Source: Physcia stellaris | Lineage: Eukaryota > Ascomycota > Lecanoromycetes > Caliciales > Physciaceae | Direction: 5' to 3' | Length of the DNA: 64,000 bases | NCBI GenBank assembly: GCA_018902385.1 | Contig: JABSSW010000027.1 | Coordinates: 496,001 to 560,000, forward strand | Part shown: piece after piece, positions 44,086-55,635 of the stretch | How positions within the stretch are numbered: the first letter of the stretch is position 1 | Layout of the letters: each line of letters begins with the position of its first letter | Made by a program: the position numbers and the translations under genes | Notes under the pieces: generated by a model | What the model saw: only the letters and a program-made list of their open reading frames with translations | Told to the model about the DNA's origin: nothing | Databases searched by the model: none

Positions 44086-44860
44086 AAGCTTTCGCCTCAG
44101 CATCACCGATTTCCTGTTCCATCCCTTCTCACCTACATCTTCGGCATTCATTAGCGACATAATCCTTTCTCCTCTTACCTCCAACTCGACGGTGACATTC
44201 TCAGGCGTTGTGGGCTTGTGGACTTGCGTCGCAGATGGCCTCTTGCGCCGTTCTGCACTGATTCCCTGGATACGAGCTATTCTCGCCCATACTTGATGTT
44301 TCTTTTTCAGCTCGGTCAATCCGCCAAAAGTTTGCTAGCGGACAGCCGGGGAGATGGAGAATAGATGCGGCCTTTAGGCGGAAGCAAGATTGATTTCAGC
44401 CTCGTAGAGGGATGTTCTGCGAGCGATTTATCTCAGATATGGTGCACCACGTGGGTGGTACATAGAGGTAATTGTCGATGATTCTGATGTATTCTAGATA
44501 TTGCAAGCACGATTCCCCTTTCATGAGGTTGAGATATGACTCTTTTTGGCAGGAGTGAAGGTCTGAATGATAAAAAAGAATGTGCTGACTGCATTGCTAC
44601 CCAATACTCGGGGGTCAGAGGACTGTTGACGTGTCTTGTGCCCTTTCACATGATTTCAAGCCAGCACTTTTTGATATTGGACCCTGACGTTTCCTCACGC
44701 TAGCGGGAGGATCACCCGCCTGTGAGCTTCCACTGCCGACAGGGGTTTCATTGTTCCATTCGCACCGAGCCAGCGAGTCCATCAACAGAATCCCTCTCCG
44801 GTCAAGGGACTTTCTCGTCTTCCTTCCTCATTTGCTCATCTATCACACTTGCCACCTCGA
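44086..44860. other. Intergenic region
   Basis: About 775 bp between the eIF4B stop and the start of the SEC2-like gene; presumably 3' UTR plus promoter. Nothing else seen. Confidence 0.5.
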
Positions 44861-45857
44861 ATGTCCTCTACAATCACCACTTTTTCTGAAGCCCCTTCAA
44901 CAACGGCGTCTTTAACTTCAATCCTCCCGGCGACATGCCCAAAATGCGGCGCCGACGTTTCGCATTTCCAGAATCGCGTCGCTAACGAAGCTCAGCGGCG
45001 CATCGAGGAACTGGAGCAGCAGGTTAGGATACTAACCGATAAAGCTACAGCAGCTGGTACGGCGTATCCCCTTCTCCGTCGTGGTTCCCCTAACTTAACC
45101 TCGCCTCTGCGACCCAAAGCCTTTGAATCGATCACTGACTCCTGTCAACAGTCGACAAGCTAGCAGACTACGAAGACCAGCTCGACCAACTACGATCCCA
45201 ATCTCAGCCTCCTCCACCCACGATACCTACAAAACCGCTCCCCATAGAAGCACAACCTCCGCCCAGCCCCCGCTCCCACCCTCACGACCCCCACCGCGGC
45301 CCAGCTCCACCGTCTCGCGTCTCTCCGCCCTCCTACCATCGACCCGCCGCTCAGCATCCACACCCCCGGCAGCAAGCATGCCCAACACGCCCTTCAACCA
45401 CACCCCCTCCCCCTTCTCCCCCAACCCCTCTCAACTACCCCAACCCCCGCACTCCGCCGCCTCACAACCAGACCTTCTCTCCGCGCTCTCACACGAAACC
45501 TCCCTCCGCCTCGCGGCCGAAAACCGCCTCTCAGAAACCAGCGCCGAGGTAGAGGAACTTACGTCCTCGCTGTTCAGCGAGGCGAACGAGATGGTCGCCA
45601 AGGAGCGGAAGGCGGCGAAGCGGTTGAAAGATGAGTTGGAGGAGAGGAGAGGGTTGCAGGACGGGTTGGAGAAGAGGATCAGGGAGAAGGAGGAACGGTT
45701 GGGGATATTGGAGCGCAGGGCGAAAGAGAAGGATGAGCGGTTGGAGAGGTTGGAGCAGAGGGTTGGGAGGGGGGAGAGGGTTAGGGGGTTGTTGAGGGAC
45801 AGTATGGCGACGCAGACGCAGGGGCAGACGCAGGCTGCTGGGGGCAGTGCGGTGTGA
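44861..45857 (+). CDS. SEC2: SEC2-like Rab guanine-nucleotide exchange factor (frame broken once)
   Basis: Sec2p activates the Rab Sec4 on secretory vesicles (known). Two exons: 44861-45056 and 45152-45857, with a 95-bp intron. Exon 1 has CPKCGADVSHFQNRVANEAQ and the start of a coiled coil (RIEELEQQVRILTDKA), which continues over the splice as VDKLADYEDQLDQLRSQ. The second half carries the Sec2 core (LAAENRLSETSAEVEELTSS, LFSEANEMVAKERKAAKRLK) and a long charged helix to the end. These two parts lie in different frames. The switch must fall in the Pro-rich linker at about 45190-45320, where two C5 runs occur; one extra base gives an exact 301 codons. The protein (about 300 residues) is shorter than yeast Sec2 (759), as is usual for the filamentous-fungus homologues I recall. 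Confidence 0.75.
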
Positions 45858-46228
45858 GAGGGTGGGGCGGTGGGGAATTTGGCTGAAGCGAGGGTTGCAC
45901 CTACGTGTAGGCGTTGGGTGATTGACCGGGAAATCAGGACTGGGAGAATCGGTACTGAGGTGCGTGCGTTTACTGGTTTCTGGCGCGTTTCTGTTTACCA
46001 GTCACTGGATACCACCTGCTGCGAGTAGATAGGATAGAATTCTCTATACAAGAAGAAAAGAAAAGAACCCCGCAAGAAAGTCTACAAAAGATCAATCCAC
46101 TTCTTCAAGATTGTCTTCCCAAAGGGTATCTAACGCCACCAATGCAGACTCCAAAACACGTATTCCACAATTCGAAACCCCAAGTCGAATAGACCGCCAT
46201 CTTATCTCGAACTCCCCAAGAACCCAAT
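45858..46228. other. Convergent 3' region
   Basis: About 370 bp between the stops of the rightward SEC2-like and leftward heme-oxygenase-like genes. Nothing recognised beyond likely 3' UTRs. Confidence 0.5.
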
Positions 46229-47069
46229 TCACGCAAGCGGATTCGCAGCCGCCTTCCCATACCGCCATCCAAGTCCCCCAACCACGCTCCGGCCCAAGCT
46301 CGCGACCATACCGAGTACAGATCCCTGCACGCTCTCAAGCACCTCATCGTCGACTCCGCTAGCGGACGTATCATCCCGCACCTCCACCCCACCCCCCACC
46401 TCCCTCTCCAACTCCCTCACAACCTCAACCAAAAACCCCATAATCCTCACCCCCTCACCCACAACCTCGCCCCTCTCCTCAGTCGTCAACAGCGCCTCCG
46501 CACGCGCCACCCGGGCCCTGAACTCGCTTTTCAAATCCTCGCCGTCGAAGGCCCAGAAGGATAGGGACTCGGGGGCGAAGAGGCCGGAGTCGTGTAGTTG
46601 GGCGCGGAGGTGCCGTCCGCCGGCGAAGAGCGCTAGGTAGAGGGTCCAGGTGTACGCGAGGAGCAGGTGCGGGCGCGCTGCTAGCGAGGCGTGGATGTGT
46701 GTTGTGAAGGCTTGCAGGTTTGGTCCGTTTTGAGGGGAGGGGGAGGGGGAGGAGGAGGGAGAGGTCGGAGTGGAGGCGTGCTGTGCGTGTGAGGGCTGGC
46801 ATGTGCAGCGTTTGGAGGAGGTGGTGTGTTCGTGGGGAGAGGGTTGGGGGTGGGGTGGAGAGGAGGCGGGTGAAGGGCGTTTCGAAGGCGGTGTAGATTT
46901 GTAGGATGGAGTGCATGCCGTGGGCGTAGAGGGTGGGGGTTGTGGTGTGGGGTGGGAGGCTGAGGGGGAGGAGGGAGGTTATGAGGCGGTTTAGGGTCGT
47001 GTGGTGGGGGCGGGTTGCTGTGTTTATGGCGTGGCCGATTGAGGGAGAGGGAGGTTGTGAGGGGGACAT
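46229..47069 (-). CDS. Heme-oxygenase-fold protein (frame broken once)
   Basis: All-helical protein of the heme-oxygenase-like superfamily. The N-terminus reads SIGHAINTATRPHHTTLNRL, with the AT-R-x-H pattern around the usual haem-ligand position, then LYAHGMHSILQIYTAFETPF. The second half has FTTHIHASLAARPHLLLAYT, WTLYLALFAGGRHLRAQLHD and WAFDGEDLKSEFRARVARAE. These halves are in different frames, and 841 bases is one more than a multiple of three. The switch falls in the C-rich stretch (plus-strand G runs at about 46728-46760) after SDLSLLLP and before NGPNLQAF. One base too many, or two missing, would explain it. Start is set at the ATG at 47069 because the family begins just before the first helix. 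Whether it binds haem is not known; many fungal members are uncharacterised. Confidence 0.65.
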
Positions 47070-47511
47070 ATTGCTGAGGGTTAAAGCCAGTGGGTAAAGT
47101 AATAGTGGTGATAACACTGTTCTTGAGGAGAGGCGTTCAAAGAGGCTTCGGAAAAGGATCAGAGATAGGAGATAGGAAAGAAGAGAGAAGAGGAGACATT
47201 GAATAGAGTAGATATAGGAATGACCGTGACCCAGATCATGAAATAGGTATCCTAGGCACCATCATCCAAGTATAAGTCATTCCGTAAATACTGTATTCGT
47301 GACCAAGAGCTCCAAAGTCGTGATGTCGGCAATCAAGCTTCGGGATCGCGTGCCGCGTCTGCACGTGCTCTCGCTTACATAACGCTAGCATCCGAAGCTT
47401 GACTCAAAGCGTCTAGCTTTTCCGCTGATTTTTCTCCTCACAAGCGAATTATTCTGATGCTATCTTGATTTTCCAGGTGCTTCACGAATAATTAAACTCA
47501 CAGCCACAAAA
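47070..47511. promoter_or_regulatory. Divergent promoter region
   Basis: 442 bp between divergent starts of the heme-oxygenase-like gene and the Lys-rich nuclear protein gene. No other feature seen. Confidence 0.45.
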
Positions 47512-48795
47512 ATGTCAGACTATCAAGACACAGACACCAATGCCGAAAACAAAGGCGGAGGGTATCGAGGCGGACCAAAGCGGTGGAGTGGCCGTGGTCC
47601 GAAACCTGCACGGCATATCCCGTGGCCTGAGGTATATCTCCTCCCCCAATGCCTCAGAGAACCCGAAATTAAACACAATACCAGATATTCAAACACCACA
47701 TCTCCCTAATAGAAGGCCACCAAAAGATGATCGACATGGTGCGCAAGCACACCGTCGAGGGATCAGGCAACCACCGCCAAATCTGCGCCATGCTCGACAG
47801 CTGCAAGGCCATGCTGCACGAAGCCAAGAGCGTTTCTCGGACCTTTGTACTCCCCCTCCACCCATCCTACCATAAATCACTATCCCTAACACTGAAATAA
47901 TATGCAGGTCCCGCCCGCCAACCACCGCGAAAAAGTCCCCCTCGGCTCCTCCTCCGCGTCCATGTACCCAGGCTACTCCCCCGCGGACCACGTCTACGGC
48001 CAAGCAGCGATGGAATACGGCAGCGCGGCCGCGCGCGCGAAAGCAGAGGGCGTGGAGCTGAAGCCTGAAGTCGATATCGAGTATGAGATCGGGCAGGGGA
48101 AGGGCATCAAGCGGAAGCGGCTCGCGGAGATGCGAGCGCAGGATGGCAGTGGGAGTGCGTCGGGGTCGGGGACTGATGTTGCCGATGGGAAAAAGGTGAA
48201 GGTGGTTGCTGAGGATGCGAATGGGGAGGCTCAGCCGGCGTTCTACATTGATACTAATCCTACGCCGGTCGATTTACCTTTCGGCCAGAAGAAGACCGAC
48301 AAGCGAGCCTCGCCCGAGCTGGAGGCTACCGAGGAGAAGACGTTGAAGAAAGCTAAGAAAGCGCACGAGGGCGAGATACCAGCCGCTCCACCAGCAGGGA
48401 AACTCGAGACGGAGGATATTTCCGCCGAGGTGGACGCCCGCATGAAAGAGAAAGAGGAGAAGCGCCGCAAGAAAGAAGAAAAGAAGCGGAAGAAGGAAGC
48501 GGACAAAGCAGCAGAGGAGACAGGCACCGATGACAAAAAGCGGAAGCGCGAGGCTGAGGGCTCTTCGGCTGTGCTTGTGGACGCGGCGGGTGAGGTAGGA
48601 GAGGAGAAGAAACCGAAGAAGAAGAAATCTAAGAAGGAGAAGGGGGAGGTGAAGGACGCCGAGGCTGACGGGACTGAGATGAAAGGAGAAGTGAATGGTG
48701 GAGAAGGGAACGAGGAGTCGAAGAAGAGGTCCAGGGAGGAAGGCGATGCGGAGGGCAAAAAGAAGAAGAAGCGGAAGAAGGGCGAGGATATCTAG
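47512..48795 (+). CDS. Lys-rich conserved nuclear protein, unknown function
   Basis: Three exons (47512-47631, 47685-47846, 47908-48795; introns 53 and 61 bp), 389 residues, frame exact. The N-terminal part HIPWPE-IFKHHISLIEGHQK continues as MIDMVRKHTVEGSGNHRQIC and AMLDSCKAMLHEAKSVSRTF, then VPPANHREKVPLGSSSASMY and PADHVYGQAAMEY, all looking well conserved and helical. GQGKGIKRKRLAEMRAQ is a likely nuclear signal. The rest is low-complexity Lys/Glu (KEKEEKRRKKEEKKRKKEAD, GKKKKKRKKGED), typical of nucleolar or chromatin proteins. I do not recognise the family. The exon assignment rests on finding an acceptor (ACCAG at 47684) that opens the conserved exon-2 frame. Confidence 0.75.
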
Positions 48796-50574
48796 GTTAC
48801 CCATGAAGCTTGATAGATGATCTGAAGAGTGTAGCTAGATGCGAATAAGTCGGCTTTCGAGGATCACGGTCTAAATCTGCTTTTCAGCTCTTCGAACATC
48901 AACACAATAATCGTCGTTTCTTCGTTCCATGGTGAGCAACAATTCTCCATTCCCAAACCTTCAAACCTCTAGCATCTAGACAACAATGACAGCATCCATG
49001 GCAGATCTTTCCCCTTCCACAATTGCGGCTTTCGTTATCGTACTTCCCTCCTTTCCCATCCACTCCAACTCCCCATCTTCGTCCTCAACCAATACACCCC
49101 ATCCCCATCCCCATCCCCATCCCTCCAGCCCTCCCTCATCCCTCCATAAAACCCCAAAAAGGAGTACCCAGACCGCAATAATCCCCTCATAGCTCTCCGC
49201 CCTTCTCTAATCGATTCAGGCTTCTGTTAAGCTTGAGAGAGATGCCGGGTACTGGATGCTGAATACCGATTACTGGGTTAATTCGCTCGGTTCTCACACA
49301 TCTAATCCGTCTAATTCTGGTGGTGAATACTCTGCAGACTCGCTTTATGGTAGATGAAGTCATTGCTGGATACGAATTTATATGGGAGTTGAATTGGCCA
49401 TCCTCCGTACATCCCCATGTATTCGTGATTGGAATCGGAGCCTTCGGAGGGATGGTAGGTGGGAATGGGGTTGCTTGATAAAGCAGTGGGATCGTGAGGG
49501 GGATTGAATGGTGGTGGAGTGGATTAATTTTGCTGGGGGCTCTGAATGGAAAGAAGGAGGAGGAGGCGTACGAGGAAGACAGATCTGATAGTATGGTATC
49601 GATGGAAATTTCATATCTAATACTAGATACCGCGGATAAGCGATGATGGCACGGTTTCTCCAACACACTGCGAAGAAGAGAGCGCTGGGGCTAGACCATC
49701 GCGGCCGAAGTATTCTCTATGCTATATAGCTAGTCAGTGCATGATACGGGGAGTACATCTACACCCGAGGAGTGAGGGTTTTGACGTGGGTTGAGGTCCA
49801 GATCCCCTGAGAAGGAACAATTAACCTTCTAAGTTAAAATGGAGACGAGAGATTGATAGATGGGTATATATTCGATATACCTACCCGTTATCTTGAGCGA
49901 ATGAGCAGAGAGGGATTCCTCATAGAGGGAATAGATGGGCATATGTTTCCTTAGATCTGGTCCGATTTGACTCCGGGTATCCTTGACTGCTGTGGACGCT
50001 GTAATTCGTGGTAGTAAATGTGCTAATGTCCATGATACACCGACAACCGGACTTGAGAAGAAATCAGAAGATGGTTGTCATCTTCATATGCTTTAGGCGT
50101 TTTGTCACAATGGATGGATCAGTGACGATACATCAGGGGAGGAGTAGGACTATACTAGAATATGGGATGATGTTTGTGAACAGTGGGAAATAGCTGAGTT
50201 TGTACTGCTGTTAGTGGGGTCACTACAGGGCTGGAAGAAATCTTAATCGGAGAGGGGAGAATTGTGTGGAATCTTAATTATAAATTTAGAGACTGAATAA
50301 CGGACGGTTCTCTAATCTCGGAGAAACGTATTTGAGGGGACATCGCCTGAGATATATGAGATGGCCCCGGACAAAGTCAAACACGGAGAGGAAGTGTATA
50401 AGGACGAGATCCATCTTGGGACAACAGATGACTGCATCTGATACGAAAGAATGGTTTCGTTCCCAAGTCAGGCTACAACATGTTCATATCGTTTCAATGT
50501 CAATCTTTTCTCCAAGGCGAGGTGATATCACAACGAAAAGTGAAAGGACTCATACTTCCCTGCTCCAAACCCCT
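48796..50574. other. Long spacer, no supported gene
   Basis: About 1.8 kb. It contains a CCCCAT hexanucleotide microsatellite at about 49100-49122 inside a short Pro/His/Ser-rich frame (48986-49192) that is probably not a gene. The remainder shows only short frames and AT-richer DNA around 49830-50330. Confidence 0.5.
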
Positions 50575-51952
50575 TCAATCCCTTAGCCCCAACCCATGCC
50601 ATCCACCAGACTCATATCCAGGTCCCATACTCTCCAGCAAACTCCTCGGCGGCGGACTCATCGTATTCCTCCTCGTATCCAGCTCACTAGCCGGACTTCC
50701 CGCCCTGCTGATCTCGGGACCCAGTGGCGGAGAAGGCAGTTCCGCCATGGTCGGCTGCGGTGAGCCTTGAACCTCTTTCGGATACGGAGGCACGTTGTAC
50801 GCTTGAGTTTTGGTAAATCGTGGATCCTCCGAATCGTACGGGTAAGCGGGGCTTAAAAGTCCGCCACCCGAGCTGCTATAGCTGTGTTTTGTTTCTGGGG
50901 GCGGCGGTCGTTGGTTCTGGGTGTGGACATCGCGACGCAGAAATTGGAGCTCTGTGCGATGTCGGCCCAGGAGGAAGAGGAGGAAGCCGATTGCTACAGC
51001 TACTACCACGGCCCCGACCGTTATACCTGCTATTGCGCCGCTTGAGAGCTTGCTGTGGTCATGACTAGGACTATTGGTCGCAGTCGATACGGCAGCGGCG
51101 GTTTGAGACGGAGTGTTCAATGTCGCGGTAACTGGATTTGTCTCAGACGCAGAAGCAACAGTCTCTCCAGTAGGTAGGCTCTCTCCCGGTACCACCATAT
51201 AATGGGCATTCTTCGCATCTTTCTTTTGTGCCGCTAGGGATACTGAGGCATTCTCCCGACATCATTAGCAAGCTTCATATAAATAGATGTCACACATACA
51301 GGATTGATGACTCCCACCATAGCGTAATTGATGCAGGAGCCTGGTGCAGAGCAGTAGTAGAATATAGGCTCAGTGTCGTTGATGGTCAGATTCCATGTTG
51401 GCGGCTTTGGTGAGTATTTAGCACAACAGACTAGAGCACTACTTGAGTGTGGCCCTACATTGTCTAAGATCACATCCACGGGGTGAAAGCCAGAGAAAAA
51501 CCCGACTTTGTGATCCCCAGTCAACTCATATGGAATACAGGGAGAGCCATACTCGGCGCGAGCGACAGAGTGGTTGGGAGGAAAGAATTGGAATTCTACG
51601 AACCCCGAATTGGTAAGCTTGTGAACTTCGAAATGGAACTACCTTACCAATAACATCGCCAACCGCCGCTTGTACGATGTCTGGAGAGTATTGATTATTC
51701 CCCTGGCGTTGGTGAGAAACAGTTGTTTCTTGAGGTTCATGCTGATGTGATGTCTGGCAATAGTTCTGCGCCTACCTTTCCAACGCTGATGGTATGTGTT
51801 TGTACGGGCTCAGCCACTGAGGATGAAAATGTGCCCATAGACTTGACCGATGTTACATCGGAACTCGATTGAGAGGAGGTGACCCGCGTAATTGCTGCCG
51901 CAAACAGCCAGAACATCGAAGGAGGTCTTTCTACCATTTTAATGATGGTCAT
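50575..51952 (-). CDS. Cupredoxin-type extracellular protein with membrane anchor
   Basis: Five exons on the minus strand. The assembled protein has a signal peptide (PSMFWLFAAAITRVTSSQSS) and a plastocyanin/cupredoxin-like domain: HTISVGKGNNQYSPDIVQAA, GDVIEFQFFPPNHSVARAEY, GSPCIPYE, GFFSGFHPVDV, PPTWNLTINDTEPIFYYCSA and GSCINYAMVGVINP. The His, Cys and C-terminal Met at the copper-site positions are present in this reading, so metal binding is possible but unproven. A Ser/Thr-rich stalk, one membrane helix (GAIAGITVGAVVVAVAIGFL) and a Pro/Ser-rich cytosolic tail follow. Fungal proteins of this plan are usually annotated as extracellular serine-rich proteins. Introns are about 50-80 bp; the one within the domain (GTAGGG...CAAAG) was set by the family continuity DVILDN-PPTWNL. 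Confidence 0.8.
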
Positions 51953-53462
51953 ATTGCCCCAATGCGCTTGAGATGAAAATAGCTCTTCGAGAAAGAAGAG
52001 CGAGTGGACGGGTTTAGTATGATTCCCCGCCCTCAGCCGACCTTCATCATCGTACTCGTCAGCTTAGATACTGTAGTTGTACAGCATTCACTTTTGCAGC
52101 GATCGTCGACAGCAAGACATTAAGCTAGCGAATGGATTTGGGCGCCAAGCGAAAGGCTTGCACATTGAGGATCATTGCTGGATGATGGACGAAAATGGTT
52201 TGCTGTTTCTTTCGGGAATATGCATGATTCATGCAATTAAGCCTGCAAGCAAGAGGATCCGAGAGACAAACCCCGATGTTGGTATCCTAATACCATGTAA
52301 CCTGTTACAACATTAGCATTTGGTGGCCCCCTACCGTACTCTATCCCATGGTCTGATAATAAGTGGTGCTAACTTTAGGATACACCGACAAATCTACGAT
52401 TACCCGGCTTGGGCAAAAGCAGAAGATGATGTTGTCTTCGTGTTAGTTTCATGTCGTCTTCATGCCGTCTTCATATGCTTTGTGCCAAACCCGGGTAAGC
52501 GTGTTATCATATTGGGTGAATCGGTGTCAACGCATGGGAGGGAAGATAGCACCACACCAGACCATGGGATATCCAATGCCGGAGGCTTTTGACTTTACCT
52601 CAATGCAACAAAATGTGTACCCATCCTTGCCACAAATCGATGGAATATCAAGTGAAGAAAATATCATCTTCGGATTCCGTCCCAAGTCGGGTAACCGCAG
52701 GTCTGTCGGGGGACATCATGAGAAAGATGTGTCACAAAAATTAGTACCACTTAGTAACAGGACAGGTAGCCCATCCAGACGTTTACCAAAGCAGTCGTTT
52801 TCAGAGACGTAAGCATGATATATGAAATAAATAAGATAGCCAGCCTACCACAGTATTGCTGGGCGACCGTTATGATGACAACCTCGAAAGCTGCGCTTCG
52901 AGCCTTCTCTTCAATTGTAGTGCCAATGAATGTAAAGCTGCGTCCATCACTTCTGTTGGAGAATGGAACAAATAGTATGCCAAAGAAGTTTAATGGTATG
53001 CTTCCTACAGTAATGCTGTGACAAGAAGGAAAGGAGATAGAGATCAACACAAACAGAGGAATACACGATGGGACATCGCAACAGCTGACGGGGAAGACTA
53101 GATATTGTTTGAGGATGGAAAGCTGAAGGAGAAAATTCTTGCCAGCATGGCAAGATAACGGACCGGCAATTTGCTCTCCATCATTCTCGAAGTCCTTGAG
53201 TGTGAGTACGGGGTAATGGAGACAGAAAGATGCAGGTGTCGCCTAGCATGATCATCAGCGGCGGTCAGACTTTGGGTAATGTAGGCTGTAGGCGCTCGGC
53301 AGCCGGGAAAGGCACGGGAAAGCAGCCGCCAACCGCAAGTTCAGCTAATAGCTTACTTGCTACTCCCTACAATCGTAGCAAAAAGCGGCATCACTCACCA
53401 TCGGCTACCTCCCCAGGATCATTCTTTACCAGAAGAGCTTGAGGTGCAAAGGATTGCCGGCA
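51953..53462. other. Spacer with an uncertain membrane-like frame
   Basis: About 1.5 kb before the UPRT gene. A leftward frame at 52751-53050 encodes about 99 residues with hydrophobic runs and the phrase FIGTTIEEKARSAAFEVVII, which looks protein-like, but I could find no continuation, start or family. It may be a relic exon. The UPRT promoter should lie at the right end. Confidence 0.35.
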
Positions 53463-54315
53463 ATGGCCTCCGCATTGCCATCCAATGTCCACGTCTCCCA
53501 GCATCCTTGTCTGCGCGCAAAACTCTCCCAGCTCCGATCGAAGCACGCCAATGCACGGGAGACAAAAGCACTCGTACACGAAATAGCGCTGATTGTAGGA
53601 TGTGAAGCATTGGGATCATGCCTTAAAACCATATCAAGCGGTACGGTGAGCCTCTCATACGAAGATCTTGCGCCTATCTTTCACCGTTTTACCTAGAAAG
53701 CAGCTAACAACCATACCTGTTCCATTGGCTAACATATCCTAGGATGAGACACCCATAGGCTACTCTTACACTACCGAGAGCATCACTCCGCGTGTCGTCA
53801 TCGTACCCATCTTACGCTCCGGATTGGGAATGATAGAAGGTTCGTTAGCCCTCCGACTTTCAGCTTTCCGCCACTGACAGCCCTCACAACCAGCCCTTCA
53901 AACACTCCTTCCCGACCCCGTCTCCGTCCATCACCTCGGTCTCTTCCGCGAACCCACCACCCTCCAGCCCGTCGAATACTACAACAACCTCCCCTACCAC
54001 CGGCCCTCCCCCAACGCCCCCTCTCCAATCCCCGATCTCGCAATAATAGTAGATCCTGTGATCGCCACAGGTGGTACAGCAGTCGCAGCCATTCAAACGT
54101 TATTCGAATGGGGCGTCGAGAAGGTAGTCCTGATATCCGTCCTCGGCAGCGAGCCCGGCGTGCGAAAAGCTGCGGCTGAAGGGGCTGGAAAGGAAGGCGG
54201 CCAGGAGGTCGAGGTCTGGATCGGGGGACTGGATGATAATGTTAATGATAGGGGGATGATCAAGCCTGGGATTGGCGATATTGGGGACAGGCTGTTTCTG
54301 ACGATCGGGAAGTAA
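53463..54315 (+). CDS. FUR1: Uracil phosphoribosyltransferase
   Basis: Pyrimidine salvage enzyme: uracil + PRPP gives UMP + pyrophosphate (family knowledge). Three exons (53463-53645, 53743-53839, 53894-54315; introns 97 and 54 bp) give 233 residues; yeast Fur1 has 216. The N-terminus NVHVSQHPCLRAKLSQLRSK and ARETKALVHEIALIVGCEAL is typical. Exon 2 has DETPIGYSYTTESITPRVVI and PILRSGLGMIE. Exon 3 carries HHLGLFREPTTLQPVEYYNN, the PRPP-binding loop IIVDPVIATGGTA and the uracil-binding end GMIKPGIGDIGDRLF. The ATG at 53463 was chosen over one at 53439 because it gives the family-length N-terminus. Short Gly/Glu-rich insertions account for the extra length. In many fungi this gene determines 5-fluorouracil sensitivity. 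Confidence 0.95.
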
Positions 54316-54422
54316 AGCGGATGATAATGAGGTTATGATGAGACGGAATTCCATAGAAAGCACCAGGCGCTGATGAAAAAGTCGACATTCTGGCTCTCCC
54401 TGAGCACACGCATACAGCTCGA

Positions 54423-54813
54423 TCAACGAACCCCCTTGCCATTCCCATACCCATTCAATATCTCCCTCACATAATCCCCATCCTGCTCCCTCTCCCTCTC
54501 CCTCTCCCTCTCCCTCTCCCCTTCCCCACCATCACCCATCCCCATCCCCATCCCCTTCTCCCCCCCACCCTCTCTCATCTTCCCCCACGCCTCGCGCCTC
54601 GCAACCTCCCGCTTCTCAGACCTCTTATTCCCCACTGCTCCCTCGTCAGCTCTTCGCTTACGTCTTAAGTGTGGGGCCAGCAAACGCACCTCTCCACACT
54701 AGATAGTAGGCGCCCATACTTAGTATGAAGGCGGCGATGAAGGCTATCATGATGCCGATTTCGTGCGCTGTGCCTGGGCCGGCGTGGTAGGGGGCTGCGT
54801 TGGCTGCTGACAT
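54423..54813 (-). CDS. Small single-pass membrane protein with charged repeat tail
   Basis: Two exons (54813-54690 and 54637-54423, intron 52 bp), 112 residues. The N-terminus MSAANAAPYHAGPGTAHEIG leads into one membrane helix (IGIMIAFIAAFILSMGAYYL) ending VWR; the cytosolic part reads AVGNKRSEKREVARREAWGK. The tail contains GMGMGMGDG and an alternating Glu-Arg stretch encoded by a CTCCCT-type microsatellite (about 54486-54530), so its length may vary between strains. The intron acceptor was chosen to keep the frame (phase 1). I know of similar small fungal membrane proteins of unknown role; no symbol is warranted. It converges with UPRT, with about 107 bp between the stops. Confidence 0.65.
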
Positions 54814-55635
54814 TTTGGTGGGTGGATTTGGAGGGGAGAGGAAGGAGAGGAGGGGAGGGGAGATGGGAGTTTTGGGGGTTTGTGGGAGTGGCTGTGTTTG
54901 CGATGGGAGGGGTCAGAAGTGGGGTGGGGGTACGGGTGAGATGGTGATGGAGGGTGGATGAGGGGCGGTTTCTTGGCTATGGAGTCGGGATTGTGCGCGT
55001 TCTTCCTTTATCTACTTGCGATGGAATCCTAAACATTACAATCACTATATAGAGGCGTAATTGATGTATACCGTCTTGAGAGTCGCAGTGTTTCCATCTA
55101 CGAAAGAAAGGGAATTGAGACGACTATCATTGCAGAAAGCGCACTCTTCCAAGAGCCGACGATAAAACTGCGAGCATGGGAGCTGGTGCTGCGAGGATGA
55201 TACTGCGTGGATGGCAAAATGATTTGTGACCCTGAGCTGGGTTTGGAGGCCATTTGAGCGACAGGTTGTTGGGTGATGTATCCACTGATTGTGCGACCTT
55301 GGACAGAGGTTGAGCTTGATTTATGAGAGCTGAGGTCTCGACCTACATAAGACTGGAGAACCAGAGCGGCTCGAAAACGAGTAGTCTTCCATTCGCATTG
55401 ACGCAGAACTGCTCACGAAGTCGAGTAAGTCAGGAAGGTTGGAATCGTTTGTCTCGATGATGCTGTTGTAGACGCCAGGCTGACAATTGACAGGATAAGC
55501 TTGAAGACCTCAAGGCATACATAGCATACAACTTTCATATCATGAGCAGCACCCGTGCGTCCGCCATTGCTGTCTCAAACCCCAGAGCCTATCTCTCCTT
55601 TGCTCAACTCTCCTCCTATCTTTTTAACTGGCCTT
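54814..55635. other. Intergenic region
   Basis: About 820 bp between two leftward genes. G-rich sequence (for example GGAGGGGAGAGGAAGGAGAG) lies just upstream of the small membrane protein. No gene recognised; a rightward frame at 55555-55899 is the shadow of the neighbouring gene. Confidence 0.5.

Noticed and set aside
48986-49192. Small Pro/His/Ser-rich protein
   Set aside because: Mostly a translated CCCCAT microsatellite; no conserved pattern.
49187-49666. 159-residue leftward frame
   Set aside because: Low-complexity, no domain, no plausible context.
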